Positions 38,428 to 49,135 of a stretch of DNA of 64,000 nucleotides are shown here, one piece after another. How positions within the stretch are numbered: position 1 is the stretch's first letter; each line of letters opens with the position of its first letter. Position numbers and translations under genes: made by a program. The notes under the pieces are model-generated. The model worked only from the letters and a program-made list of their open reading frames with translations, had not been told where the DNA came from and ran no database searches. Origin of the DNA: Tillus elongatus (taxonomy: Eukaryota; Arthropoda; Insecta; Coleoptera; Cleridae); contig OZ023264.1 of the NCBI GenBank assembly GCA_964006375.1, forward strand, positions 173,152,295 to 173,216,294. Direction: 5' to 3'.

Positions 38428-40735
38428 CCTTCGTCTGCATGACAGGGTACCTGTGTACCCATTCTGTTTTAAAAGTGATGTTTTTATTTGTTAATGTTGA
38501 TATTTATACCTAAGTTGTTGTGACATCTCAGAATTCATTATAAAAAACTCTTTTCTGCCAATGCAGTATTTTTTAAAACTTTTGAAAATTACATAATGGA
38601 CATTGAAATTTTTTATACTTACCCCATCAGGGGTACCCGGGTACCTACTAAAATAAAAATTTATTTTGTTGCAAAGCTTTAACTTTGGGGCACAGTAATA
38701 AAAAATTAACACTCTTTATTTGAAAAAGTATATTAATTATATAATATTTTTTTATTACAATATTTTTTTTACAGTGTAACACTTATTTATTTTCTCACAA
38801 TGTTCGTCGCATATTGCGCGGCTACAAACGTCACACAGTTTTCTGGATTTTCTCTGTCTTTTTGTAGCAGCTCGACACACGTAACATTTACCTGTTACTT
38901 GAAGGCGTCCGGTTTTATCTCTGGGATGATTTTTTTCTACAACCGGCGATGGCAGTTGGTATGCTAATATGCAGTCAATTCCCGATTTGGTACTAAAATG
39001 TTGTAACACCTTTGGCGATTAAGCTCTCAATTCTACGCTCGGTCTAGATAATTGCTTTCCAAGTTCTTGAAGAAATTTTTGACGATATTTTTTTTCTTCT
39101 GAAGGGGGTTATTTTCAGTATAAATAATATATGCTGCTAATCCTGCAATATCAAGCATGTTATAAAACATTGCAAGAGGCCAACGGTTTGTTCGACGTTT
39201 GACAGAGTAGTGCGACACCATCTTATCCACATTATCAACACCACCTTTCGCTGAATTGTAATAATGGATTATTTCAGGTTTTTTCTTTGGACCAGATACA
39301 TTTGCAGTGTCGTGCATTGTGGATAATAATATTACAGATTTTTCCTGTTTTGGTACGTATGAAACCAGTGTGATATTATCCTCAGAAAATCCAAACGTAG
39401 AAGAATGTTCTTCCCTACTTTTATTTGGCAACATCTCTGGCGTTATATAAGGTTTATGGTTTTCAGCGTAGCCACAACAGAAAGTTTCCATGAGACATTA
39501 GAAACCGAGCTAAGGGAAGTGTGGTGAAAAATTATTCATATAATGAATGCACAAATATTTTACCACACGCTCACCTTGATTTTGTTCACGACCTTGGGAT
39601 GATTTCCCTATATAAATTTGCCCCACAAGAGGGTAAGAATTAGCTGCATTGCATACCCACCTAATTTTTATACCATATTTGGCAAGTTTGGCTGGCATAT
39701 ACTGCGTGAACCTAGTCCTGCCTCTACGGAAATAGTTGTTCGTCTACCGTTAGGCATTCAGACGGTGTATAATTCAATTTCAAATTTTGCATCAATAGAA
39801 GCCAACGTTCGAAGATAACAGCTGCTTTATCAGTTTTCACGCTATCTGTTCTGGTATTCATATTGTCAAAACGTACAAATCTTTGGATGGAATAAAATCT
39901 GTTAACCCGCATTGTCGCACGGTACAATGGGTAAGCATCACTTTTCCACAAGTCTCTCAGATTTTCTTTCTTAGAGTGTCGCACTCCAGCAGTAATCAGT
40001 ATCCCGAGATAACCATCAAATTATTCTTGTGTGAGAGGTTTCCAAATTTTTGGTGGTTTGTTGGAATGCTGTTTATTCCACTCCGCGTGGATGGTTTTGG
40101 ATTTGCGGTTTGTTTCTCCAATTATAATGTTGCACATTTCTGAGGTAAAAATGCGTGCGAAAGTTTCCCGAACTGAAAGGGAATTTGTTGCCTTCAAAGG
40201 TCCAGATTTTTTTCGCAAAATATTTTGTGACGGCGTTTGACGAGCAGGCATTGGGGGGACTCGATCGCCAGATTCGTTTTTAGAACGCAAAACTAGGTCA
40301 TCACAGTTATCAACCTCAACCTATAGCTGCTCATCTTCAGAATTGTCTTCCTCGGTAAATTCAATTTCATTCTCAGTGTCAAGCAAAACATCTTCTATGT
40401 CTGATTCTTCTGCTTGGTTATTTGTTGATGACAACATAGGCCGTAAATATTCGTCTTCTGATTCGGAGTCTTCAATTTGTTCATTGTCGTTATCACTCTC
40501 TGAATCAGATTCGATAGCATTTAGTTCCTGAAGATAACTTACTTGCTGTTCATAACTCATTCTGTAAATAATCAGGTACATAGGAAAAATGTCAAAAATT
40601 ACAAAAAAAATGTTGTTTATTATCATTTATCATTTTTATAATATACGTACCGTTTGAATTCAGAACTGGAAACTCCCCTAAATTTTTCTGCCATTCTGAA
40701 AATTCACTAATCACAGTACAATTTCCAAGATTCGA
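38428..40735 (-). mobile_element. piggyBac-like element, near full length
   Basis: On the low-coordinate side a TTAA (38424-38427) is followed by CCTTCGTCTGCATGACAGGG, a plausible piggyBac 3' terminus. Internally there are GGTACC-rich inverted motifs (GGGTACC..GTACCC at 38444-38460 and a perfect palindrome GGTACCCGGGTACC near 38634). The 5' terminus is not found: the sequence upstream of the transposase runs into the Penelope-like element near 40735. Confidence 0.75.
38755..40560 (-). pseudogene. piggyBac transposase, full span, several breaks
   Basis: The likely start is the Met at 40560 (MSYEQQVSYLQE), followed by an acidic N-terminus rich in Ser, Asp and Glu, as is usual in the family. 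Then come frames with TFARIFTSEMCNIIIGETNR (40021-40290), LRDLWKSDAYPLYRATM and CLTVDEQLFP (39724-39984, the catalytic DEQ region), MPAKLAKYGIKIRWVC (39510-39698), ILLSTMHDTANV and YYNSAKGGVDNVDKMVSHYS (39033-39491), and a C-terminal Cys-rich domain, CYVCRAATKRQRKSRKLC (38755-39009). The family core is thus recognisable from end to end, with about five frame breaks. The total length of about 600 codons is normal for piggyBac. Confidence 0.88.
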
Positions 40736-40856
40736 AAAATTCATTGTTGAATTGAAATTTTTGTTTTATTTTTGTTTGTTTGATGCAAAAGTTTGTTAAA
40801 GTTAAATATCCTTTGCATCAAACAAAATATTTTTCAATTCAACAATGAATTTTTTC
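40734..40856. repeat. inverted repeat at the 5' side of the Penelope-like element
   Basis: The left arm (40734-40791, with GAAAAATTCATTGTTGAATT and GTTTGATGCAAAAG) is the reverse complement of the right arm (40811-40856), which is RT coding sequence. The arms differ by small indels and enclose about 19 bases. Confidence 0.85.
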
Positions 40857-41765
40857 AACAAACACAAGGCACGGCAATGGGCAACCTGCTATCGCCATTT
40901 ATTGCAGACCGTTTCATGAGCAGATTTGAAACAGATCTTGAAAGTGAAAGTGGTTATTTCCCTAGAGTGTGGTGTCGTTACGTGGCTGATATTTTCGTCG
41001 TATTTAACACAAACATTTGCAGAATAGAATATTTTATTGCCAAATTAAACAATAAATTTAATTCTATAAAATTTACCCACGAATTAGAAATTAATAATAA
41101 ACTACCCTTTCTAGATGTACTAGTTATCAAGAATAAAGACACTTTAGAATTCGATGTCTATAGATAGGAAACCACTACTCTAAGCTACATCCCGAACGAC
41201 TCACATCATACGTACGCACAAAAAATGGCCAGTCTGAATTTTTTAGTAAATCAGTTAATTAATTTTCCTTTAAACAAAAGTAAATATACCAAAGAATTAA
41301 ATTATATTAAGAACGTGGCCGAATATAACTGATACACTGCTTGTCTAGTGGAAAAATTAATCAACAAACAGAAAACAAAGAAAAAGTTGACGGATTCAAC
41401 GACGCTCAGAAGAGAAAAATCGGAAAAAACTTTTTTTGCTTACCATTTGAACCTAGAATCACGAGGGGTCTAGACAGCATTTTAAAAAAAAGTCAACCTA
41501 CAGCTAACATTTTCAACAACAAATACCTTAAAAAACTTGCTAGGTATCCCAAAAGACAAGGATAGCACGGACAAAATGTCGGGAATTTATGAAATGAGTT
41601 ATAAAGATTGTAATCTTAAATACGTCGGACAAACAAAAAGATCGATTGGAATTAGATTCAAAGGACACGTATCCCAATTACGTTACGGTACTGTAGTCTC
41701 CCGACACATTTGGGATAATAATCATCACGTTGATAAAGATAATCTGAAATTAATAAAAAAATGTT
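40793..41765 (+). pseudogene. Penelope RT (C-terminal part) and GIY-YIG endonuclease
   Basis: The RT part (to a TAG at 41165-41167) has QTQGTAMGNLLSPFIADRF and a catalytic box read as RYVADIFVVF. The family's YVDD is YVAD here (codons at 40979-40990), so the first catalytic Asp is lost. After several breaks a second frame (41537-41767) holds the GIY-YIG nuclease: SGIYEMSYKDC, LKYVGQTKRSIGIRFKGH and SRHIWDNNHHVD, with the GIY and YVG motifs, the conserved Arg and the His all present. In Penelope-like elements this nuclease nicks the target to prime reverse transcription. Confidence 0.88.
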
Positions 41766-42176
41766 AGAAATCTAGGAGAGCTAAACGGGTTCGAAAGCGT
41801 ATATATTGCGATATATAGTTACAACAAAAAATGTGTGAACGCTTCACCACCGCAAATTACGAGTCACCTAATCGATTGCTTTGTTAAATAAAATTCCCAC
41901 GTTTTAGTCACGTTTTAAAGATAACATAGGTATACAGTTATTGCCGCCAAAGGATTAGATTAATTTAGCTGTCGTTGAACCTTCTCAAAACTATTACAGA
42001 TGGACACTTTTTAGATAAAGTAGTAGGAACAGTGCAAAGACCTTGTCCGGCGATAAAAATACAATACACTGTGGAATTTGCCTCCGACTAGTTTCCCATC
42101 TCAGTTCGATCTCTTTACCTAAGATCCGGTATATAAGTTGATGTTAGTTTTTTAAGTATTTAGAATGTTTCATCCT

Positions 42177-42214
42177 CTGATGACGCTAACTTGGTTAGTG
42201 AAATGATCGTCAGG
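42177..42214 (+). ncRNA. hammerhead-ribozyme-like motif in Penelope-like element
   Basis: CTGATGA (42177-42183) is followed by a seven-pair stem, CGCTAAC with GTTAGTG around a TTG loop (one G-T pair), then AAA continuing the stem's last G to make GAAA. Next come a minimal stem III (TGATCG) and GTC at the cleavage position, then AGG, which can pair with the CCT before the core. This order (CUGAUGA, stem II, GAAA, very short stem III, NUH, stem I) is the type-I hammerhead arrangement reported from Penelope-like elements. The fold was done by eye. Confidence 0.7.
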
Positions 42215-42310
42215 TCTTTTAAAATGTGTTGTGGCGATTTGGGTTCTCCAAGTGTACTTATTCAATCAATTATTAAAATACACTATATTTGTAGCTTTAT
42301 TAACGGCCCC

Positions 42311-42466
42311 AAACACAGTTTTAGCGCAGTATAGATATATTATGCTGTCGCATAATATAGCAGAAATTTAAACAAAATCAAGCCAAGTAAACACAGTTTT
42401 AGCGCAGTATAGATATATTATGCTGTCGCATAATATAGCAGAAATTTAAACAAAATCAAGCCAAGT
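42311..42466. repeat. perfect 78-bp tandem duplication
   Basis: Two identical 78-base units (42311-42388 and 42389-42466) lie head to tail. Each contains a hairpin with a ten-base stem, TATATTATGC and its complement, around TGTC. Confidence 0.97.
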
Positions 42467-43179
42467 CTATAAAAATGATTCTAAAATATTTTTTTATCTT
42501 TAAATTTAAACATAAGACGTTTTATAAGACCGAAACAGTCGTGGGATGTGTTTCAATGGCAATTATACCAATTTTGTAATTGATTAATTCTGTATACTTT
42601 GAATATAATATCTCGGGCATGAAGCCGATCTAAAGTATCACGCAGGTAAAACGTTAGTTAATGTATGCCTAGATGGCGCAGGGAGCACCGCGCTTGCCTT
42701 TTAAGCAGAAGGTTACGTAATCGAATCCTGATGGTTGAACGTATGTTTTTTTATGTTTTATTTTGACATTTGGATAAAGGATAGTGCACAGATTTCATAC
42801 GATTGGAACATGATCTCATTTTTGTTAAAACGCCTAAATAAGTTTGTCACCTTTGAGTCGGAAATTATAATTTTGTTATTATTGATATTAACAAAAAAAC
42901 CTGTTTGATTAGGTTGACTAAAACGAAATCATACTGGCGATTAATAAGGAAAAATAACTGCTGCGTTTATAATTTGGCAGATACTTTATTTTTCTAAATA
43001 TGGATAAAGTTTCCTTCTAGAAATCTTCTGTATAAGTTCAATGAAATTTGTAATACAAGTTTCTTTTAAAGAGAGTTACACTATCTACAGATATAGCAAA
43101 ATTTAGTTCTTTAGCCTCCTATAAAATTGAGTTTTGGGCATTTTTGTAGCAATGAGTTAGAACGCAAGATTTTTTGATA
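42467..43179. other. spacer with a tRNA-like stretch
   Basis: At 42664-42736 the plus strand has an A-box-like TGGCGCAGGGAGC, a possible anticodon loop CTTTTAA (Lys-like TTT), and a B-box-like ATCGAATCC. Acceptor and T-stem pairing are poor, so I regard it as a tRNA-derived relic rather than a gene. The rest is unassigned. Confidence 0.35.
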
Positions 43180-43370
43180 ATGGAGATATATCGATGGTAA
43201 CACTTTCGAAAGAATTCTTCAAATGTGCGTGCACTAGGACCTCTAAAATCGATCTTTAAAGTCTGCGTATGCTTAAAGTATCAACTTTACTAATATGCCG
43301 TATAATAATAGAGTACAATTCTTATGAAAATTCGCTACTATAACGCACTTGCTGCGTCCCGAAATTTTTT
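43180..43370 (+). repeat. TAR short variant without TA tract
   Basis: Starts near GGAGATATATCGATGGTAAC, continues through AATGTGCGTGCACTAGGACC and ends in AACGCACTTGCTGCGTCC plus CGAAATTTTTT. It is much shorter than other copies because the middle modules are missing. Confidence 0.6.
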
Positions 43371-44027
43371 TGGCTATCAGCACCTAAAATAAATATTTGA
43401 TGTTTTACTGTGGAGGATTCTAAGTGATTGAGTTTTTATAGTGTGAGAAATTTAGCTCCTTTAATTATTTTTTCGGTACATATATTTTTGCACCTTAGTT
43501 ACCTCAACTAATTTAAATACACACAGAGGGGCCAGCAAACTGAATACCGTGAAAACCTTACAGGTGAAAAAAAAACATTTATTAAGACAAGAAAAAGGTG
43601 GCATTCAATCACTTTGCATTTCAAAACGCGAAATAAGAAAATAAAAAGTAAGAAAACACATGTAGCAATATTTTCCCTGCTCACCTAAATGTTCGCAGTT
43701 AATACTGCTGTTCATTTTTGTCAAGTCGATTTGAAGAGCGTTGCCAGTTTTGTTTCTTGCACCCCTAGGGTGTTCCAAGGTGTTATACATGTCTGGTCTT
43801 CCGTTTCGTCACAAACAAAATAACTCGACACGCGAAAAAGTAATTTTTCTTATGTAGGTCACACCTAATTCTCCTACGTTGTGCTGTAATTTACAAAACT
43901 AACTAGTATCATTGAAATGTTTGGATAATTTATTTCCAGGTAAACTATTAATGGATAGCAAAGCTTGAATATGCATTAAATGTGCTTCTTTTGTAAACAA
44001 ATTACTTCATTGCCTTACATAAGTAAT
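43371..44027. other. unassigned spacer
   Basis: No recognised signal. Confidence 0.4.
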
Positions 44028-44749
44028 ACGGTAGGCAGTGGCGGCTCGTGACTCTGGGAGTGGGTGAAGCAAAATAAGCGCGGCTTGAAAGGGGGGTGCA
44101 GGAAGACGAAGACCCCCCTGCGCCACAGGAGACATTTTTTACATTTTCAAGGTCACGCGTTCACCTGGCACTTCAGTATTTAAATGAAAAATCCATCTAT
44201 ATAAAAATATAGACTTTCACAAGGAAGAATAACCAGGAATATTCTATGAGGGGACACTGGACACGCTGTACACGCACGCATACGGTAATATAAAACGACG
44301 CGTATTACCTATGAAAATATCTTTATAGGGGGAAGACCTACAAGCATTTTTTTTCAAATTCAAGGCCCTTCTCATTTTTTACAACTTCAAATTTTATATC
44401 TATTATTTTATTATTCTGAATTTATTCTTTTAGAAGTGATAATAAACAAATCAATTCCACTTACCAAAAAGAAACATGAAAAATCAAGCGTTTCAAAGTC
44501 TGTAAATATGACACATACCAGGTTATTTAACAAATTAAACAAACGACAGAAACTAAGATTTGAAGCAGGATCAGAAGGCTGCATCACTTTTGTGGCCCAA
44601 CATACAGTGCGCGTGCCGTTGCTAGGGCAACCGTCTCATTTTTCCCTCGGGGCTCGTCCGCGGCCTTGCCGCCCCGATAGCACTGCAACATTTGGTTGAT
44701 TGTGCATACCCTTAGTCCTACTCCACCCATTCCAAAATCACTGTGCCTT

Positions 44750-47740
44750 GAACTAGTCTGCAGAGCGATTGGTAGGTGAAGTTATATTTTGCTCTGTCTC
44801 CTGTTTAGACTGACCGTAGATCAGTTGTCTTCTGCGGGGTCCCCCTCGAACCGCCCCATTTTATGCAGGTGTTTCTTGACGGCCATGTATCCCATCAAGA
44901 GACATGTTATGTTTCTGACCTGTCATCTGCTAAGATTTAGCAGCTCCGCAGCTCTCTTGGAACTGGGTTTGTCAATTATTGACTTTCCATGCCTGAGCCC
45001 TGTACAGTCTACCCAGTACACCTTGCGTTGGTTTCTGACTCAGGATTCCCTGGCAATGCTCTTTGTCACGCCCAGAGCCGATTCTGGTCCCATAAATGGT
45101 TCTGCTGACCCTCTCTTCGCGAGACTGTCAGCTTCTGCATTGCCTTTGACTCCCTAGCGAACCGGCACCCAGATAATGGTCACCTGATTCTGCCCAACCA
45201 GGTCGCTCGTTTCGTCTCGGCACTCACTCACCAGCCAGGAATTTACCCGTGGGCTACTTAGTGCCTTAAGGGCTGCCTGTCCGTCTGTGGCTATGAGGAT
45301 CCGCTAGCTGGAGTAGCCCTTCCTCTTGTTCTCCCACACACAGTGCAGGATGGCGTACATTTCGGCCTGAAACACCGTTGCAATGGCTCCGAGCGAAATA
45401 CTATGACTTACCCTCGGTCCTTCCGAGTAAACACCCGTCCCCGTCCCACGCTCCCCGCCGGATCCGTCCGTGAACCAGACAAGCGCGTCTCGTGGTATGC
45501 CCGGCGTCTCCTCCCGCCACGCCTCGCGGTCGGGGATTTCCACTGTAAAGTTGTTTGCCCCGCAGATTCGCGGGCTAGCGAAGTCTGACCTCATTTCAAG
45601 CATGGGCTCCTTCACGATCTACTAAATTTTTTAGTGGCCCCTGAAGCCTGGGTTGATCTTAAGTCTACCATTGCAGGGTAGTCTGTATAGTCCTAGGCTG
45701 GCCTCCCCCATAATAACATAATAACTAAGTGTAGATGGGGGGGGAGGGGGGGGGGCGATCCATCAACACCTCAATGGCGGCTGTTGGGGTTGAAGACATG
45801 GCCCCTGTGATGCCTAGGCAAGCCATCCTTTGGATCTTGCCTAGTTCTTGTTTGACACTGGATTGTGTCACCTTAAGCCACCAGACCAGTGCCGCATATG
45901 TTAACGATGGTCCGACCACCCTTGTGTACAGCCAGTGGGCCATACTAGGTCTTAGTCCCCACATTTTCCATATAGCCGCCTAGTGACGGCTAAGGTCATG
46001 ACTGCCTTAAGCAGTATTTTTTCAATATGACCATTCCAGGTTAGCTTAGAGTCCAATACGACCCCAAGATATTTTACCTCCCTGGCCATTGGAATACTCC
46101 TGCCGTATAAAGTGAGAGTTCTGTGGCTGTCGCACTTCCTCCTCCTCGTAAACGGCACGACGGTTGCTTTCTCGGGGCTCACCCCGAGCCGTTGGCCAAC
46201 TGTCCACCACTTTCAGTGCAGTCTGCATGCGCTCCCACAATGACTGTTTGACCTTTCCTCGGACTATGACGACAATGTCGTCCGCATAGCTCTGTACCTC
46301 ACACCCTCCCTCCCGAGACACTTATTGGGCTCAGGGACTTTGTCTGGTCTGTTGAACGCCCAGGTTTAGGAATGAATACAACCCTGGCCAGACTTCATGC
46401 CCTCCGAATGTACCCCAGAGCCAGGCTGGCCCTCATAATGAGGGTAAGCACCGGCGTCAGTATATCTATCCCTTGTTGGAGCATGATGGGCATTATTTCA
46501 TCAAATCCCGGCGATTTATATGGCTTAAAGCTGTTAATGGCCCATCTGATTTTTCTACAGGTAATCACCTCTTTAGCGACTGTCCAGTCTACTCTAGATA
46601 CCCGCCTATAAGGCGCCTCTATTTCTGAGTGTACCTAGTCCGGAGGTGATTGGTTTATTATGTTAGAGCCAGGGAAGTGCGTCTGGAGTAAAATTTCCAT
46701 AGTTTCCTCCCCCGAGCTTGTAAAGCCTCCCGTGGATGTTCTAAGGGAGCCTTTGTTGGGCTGAGTGCCCTTGGACAGGATCTTGTGTAGTCGAGCACTC
46801 TCGGACGTGTTTTCCACTTCTTCGCAGTGCTTCTCCACGACTCCTTCTTGGCGTCTCTCAGTCTTTTGTTATAAGTCGATAGGACCTGTCGTCTATATTG
46901 ATTCCATGCTCCCGACCTTTTGGCCGCGTTAAACAGCTTACGAACCTGCGTCCTCCTTTGCCTGTGGCCCTCGTTCCACCACGGGACGTTCCTGGTGGAC
47001 ACACTTATTTTCAGGGGGCAGTTCGCGTTACAGGCCGAGGTGATTGCGTCTCGCAACTTAACTTCACGGTTAAGACGTTTGAATTTTTAAAACAATTTAT
47101 TTAATACTTTGAACAATCAGTACTTAATTACTTAGTTACAAAAAAATGAATAATATATAATACTAAAAGTAAGACGATCAACCTACATGTGATCTAAAGT
47201 CTCAGCACTCGGTGTGCGAAGGACATACTCGGAACAAGAATGAACGGTTCTCCCACTGTGATTAGCCTCTTTATAGTCTTTCCTCCAGGCGTGGCACTAT
47301 TGTCTCTGGATCACAAGGAATCTGCTGATGTTGATTCTCACAGTGATATTCCGTTCTACTTGCACTTTGGACCTGCAAGTTCTTGGCTCCGTTCAGACGG
47401 CGGCTGACTCAGCGGTTCTTATCGTGGGAAGGCGACATTGTATTATAATGGGCCATTGTTTGGGCTCCATTTATCTCGCAGTTGGGCTGCTGTAATCTCG
47501 AGGTCTATTGAATTGTCTATGGTACCCTTAACCCCCCCGCAGTTCCACTGCTGTAAGCTTCCCAGTCCGCCTTGCGGGTGTTCCGGTACCATACCGTTTG
47601 CCTTTTGACTTTGGCGATTTCAAACAAGATGTATCTGTGGTCTGAGCTACTCACTTCCCCAGACACACCCCAGCTCTTAACAAAGTCACCCAGAAACTGG
47701 GTGGAAACTGTTAGAAACTTCCTCATGCCGTATTGTGGCG
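44750..47740 (-). pseudogene. LOA-like ORF2 remnant: endonuclease end, RT, RNase H
   Basis: In minus-strand order: an endonuclease end with VSGEVSSSDHRYILFEIA (47517-47726, SDH motif); the linker AITSACNANCPLKI and RNVPWWNEGHRQRR (46658-47056); the RT block with KPGRSTDQ-type sequence; then, after the deletion, SYADDIVVIVRG (about 46260), VKYLGVVLDSKLTWNGHIEK and LGKIQRMACLGITGAMS. RNase H follows with VWFTDGSGGERGTGTGVYS and FQAEMYAILHCVWENK. The C-terminal part is present in fragments down to about 44750. Multiple frame breaks make it inactive, though the YADD box survives. Confidence 0.8.
47063..47526 (-). mobile_element. LTR-like insert (possible solo LTR)
   Basis: This 464-base stretch interrupts the LINE between its endonuclease and linker regions and is flanked by CTTAAC on both sides (47057-47062 and 47527-47532). 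On the minus strand it has a TATAAAG at 47269-47275 and, about 170 bases downstream, an AATAAA at 47097-47102, the promoter and poly(A) spacing of a retroviral-type LTR. Its ends are not the usual TG and CA, so the LTR reading is an inference. No coding content was found. Confidence 0.5.
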
Positions 47741-48190
47741 AAGGTCGGTTTATTACCTCTATTCAATATGTCAAAATTAAATTTCATAAATAATTGTGCC
47801 TCACCCCTAGAGCAACCATCTCATACAAGCGTCCCGAAACAGACGCAGCATTTGTATATGAACAAATCTGTCTCAGTCAGTCCGCAGCTGCTTGACGCTC
47901 TGCAGTTCCGCAATACGTTAGCGCTGCGTGTTGCGGCATGTATACATTCAATTCGGTGATCAGGGACGGGCTTGCAAATTATATCGTACCATAAATTACT
48001 ATAAAAATACATTATCAGCTTCGGTGCGACGTAACAAGACATTTCTATGTGGTTGTACCAAACGAAATTGAAAGAATGAAAAAAATTAAAATTATGGTGG
48101 ATTTTGAATAAAAAAGTTTAGTTTAACCGAAAAATATAGGTGAAGCAGCACTTCACCTGCGCCATCGGACGAGCCGCCACTGACGGTGGG

Positions 48191-48661
48191 AATATGTCTT
48201 GAACAAAACGTTTTATTCACCTGAAATGGCGGTAAAAATAAAAAGATATCGTGGTACGTGTATTGCTAGAGGAATCAATAAATGTGAAGCAAAACCTAGG
48301 GTTAATGGTACTCATTGAAGAAGATATATCGCTTCTTTTGTCAACGTTCGTGTACTAAATAGAATCAATACTTATAATTTATTGTTTAGTTCGGCTGCAT
48401 ATATGCATTTTGTATACATAATTTATGCTTGTCTATTATTTTGACAGCTATCTTAAGAAACGCCAAGTTTATATTGAAATATAGTGTATTTGTCACGCGA
48501 TCATATTTCATACAATTTTAGTCAATTTGGTTGAATTTCTTGAAAGGATAAATTCTAAAAATAATTCAAAGAGAAAGGTATACATCAAAGTAAATTTTCA
48601 TTTTGTATTGACTAACGTGCTCTAACGTGATTATGTTATTTTGCGATCACCATTTTTTTTA
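48191..48661. other. unassigned spacer
   Basis: No recognised signal. Confidence 0.4.
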
Positions 48662-48842
48662 GCGGCCACGAATAAAACTAGCATACTTTGATAGTACCTC
48701 ATACAACATATCTAACTGTGGTAAAAATAGATTTCAAAAGTGCATCGGAGCTGAGATACACAGGGTGATTCATTAGGTGAGCGACATTCATATCTCGGTA
48801 ACTATGGCAACTAGAGCTTCGAGGAAAAACTGTTCGAAAGGT
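48662..48842. repeat. long-period direct repeat, unit 1
   Basis: Starts AGCGGCCACGAATAAAACTA and includes ACAGGGTGATTCATTAGG and CGGTAACTATGGCAAC. It recurs at 49493-49673 about 831 bases downstream. The ACAGGGTG start inside it is typical of the ends of insect DNA transposons. Confidence 0.8.
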
Positions 48843-49020
48843 TTTTTCATTCATTACAATTCAGATTTTATTTTTATTTTTTCTATTTTTGCCACTAGAT
48901 GGCGCTTTTTCGGATGAAACTTTTTGAAGGCTGCTATCTCAAAATGTTCCTATTAAAATGTTACCTTTTTTTACTGTTCCTGAAACCACGATATTTGTTC
49001 TATATTAGTTAGGACCTCTT

Positions 49021-49135
49021 ATACAGAGTGTTCACGGGAATCGTTTAGAACAGCTATCTCCGTCATTATTGGAGGTACAATGTGATCCAAATATGGAAAA
49101 TTGTTCAGCTTTTCACGAGCATCTCGATTCTGACG
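49021..49135. repeat. inner direct repeat, unit 1
   Basis: Reads TGTTCACGGGAATCGTTTAG, then ATCTCCGTCATTATTGG. A diverged second unit lies at 49310-49420 (TTCACGGAAATCGTTTATAG, then ATCTCCGTTACTATTGG), in the same orientation about 290 bases on. Confidence 0.75.

Larger units (their letters stand above)
40735..42290 (+). mobile_element. Penelope-like element, 5'-truncated
   Basis: This is a plus-strand Penelope-like retroelement: the C-terminal part of RT, a linker, a GIY-YIG endonuclease, and a 3' region containing a hammerhead-like motif at 42177-42214. The same 3' region occurs at 51600-52450 and 53290-53490. The 5' boundary carries an inverted partial duplication. Confidence 0.88.
44640..47806 (-). 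mobile_element. RNase-H-bearing LINE (LOA/I-like), copy B, with 18-bp target duplication
   Basis: A minus-strand LINE inserted in the hAT element. The flanks CTAGGGCAACCGTCTCAT (44622-44639) and CTAGAGCAACCATCTCAT (47807-47824) differ at two of 18 positions, as expected for a LINE target-site duplication. The 3' UTR lies at low coordinate. The 5' end is truncated within the endonuclease domain, and the first 65 bases or so at the upper end (47741-47806) are not clearly LINE. It contains a deletion of roughly 420 bases near 46320 relative to copy A and an LTR-like insert at 47063-47526. Confidence 0.85.
44036..48182. mobile_element. hAT-type element split by a LINE
   Basis: The ends are inverted: CAGTGGCGGCTCGTGA at 44036 and, on the other strand at 48182, CAGTGGCGGCTCGTCC, which is 14 identical bases followed by a shared GGTGAAG about 12-16 bases further in. 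Eight-base flanks ACGGTAGG (44028-44035) and ACGGTGGG (48183-48190) differ at one position and fit the 8-bp duplication of hAT elements. Without the LINE, only about 960 bases remain and I see no hAT transposase in them, so this is a non-autonomous element. Confidence 0.75.

Noticed and set aside
42664..42736. Possible tRNA-Lys(TTT) gene
   Set aside because: A and B boxes are suggestive, but the acceptor stem does not pair and the T stem is poor. Kept only as a tRNA-like relic in the spacer note.
47821..48042. 73-codon minus frame inside the right part of the hAT element, considered as a hAT transposase remnant
   Set aside because: No hAT dimerisation or catalytic motif is visible and the frame is short.
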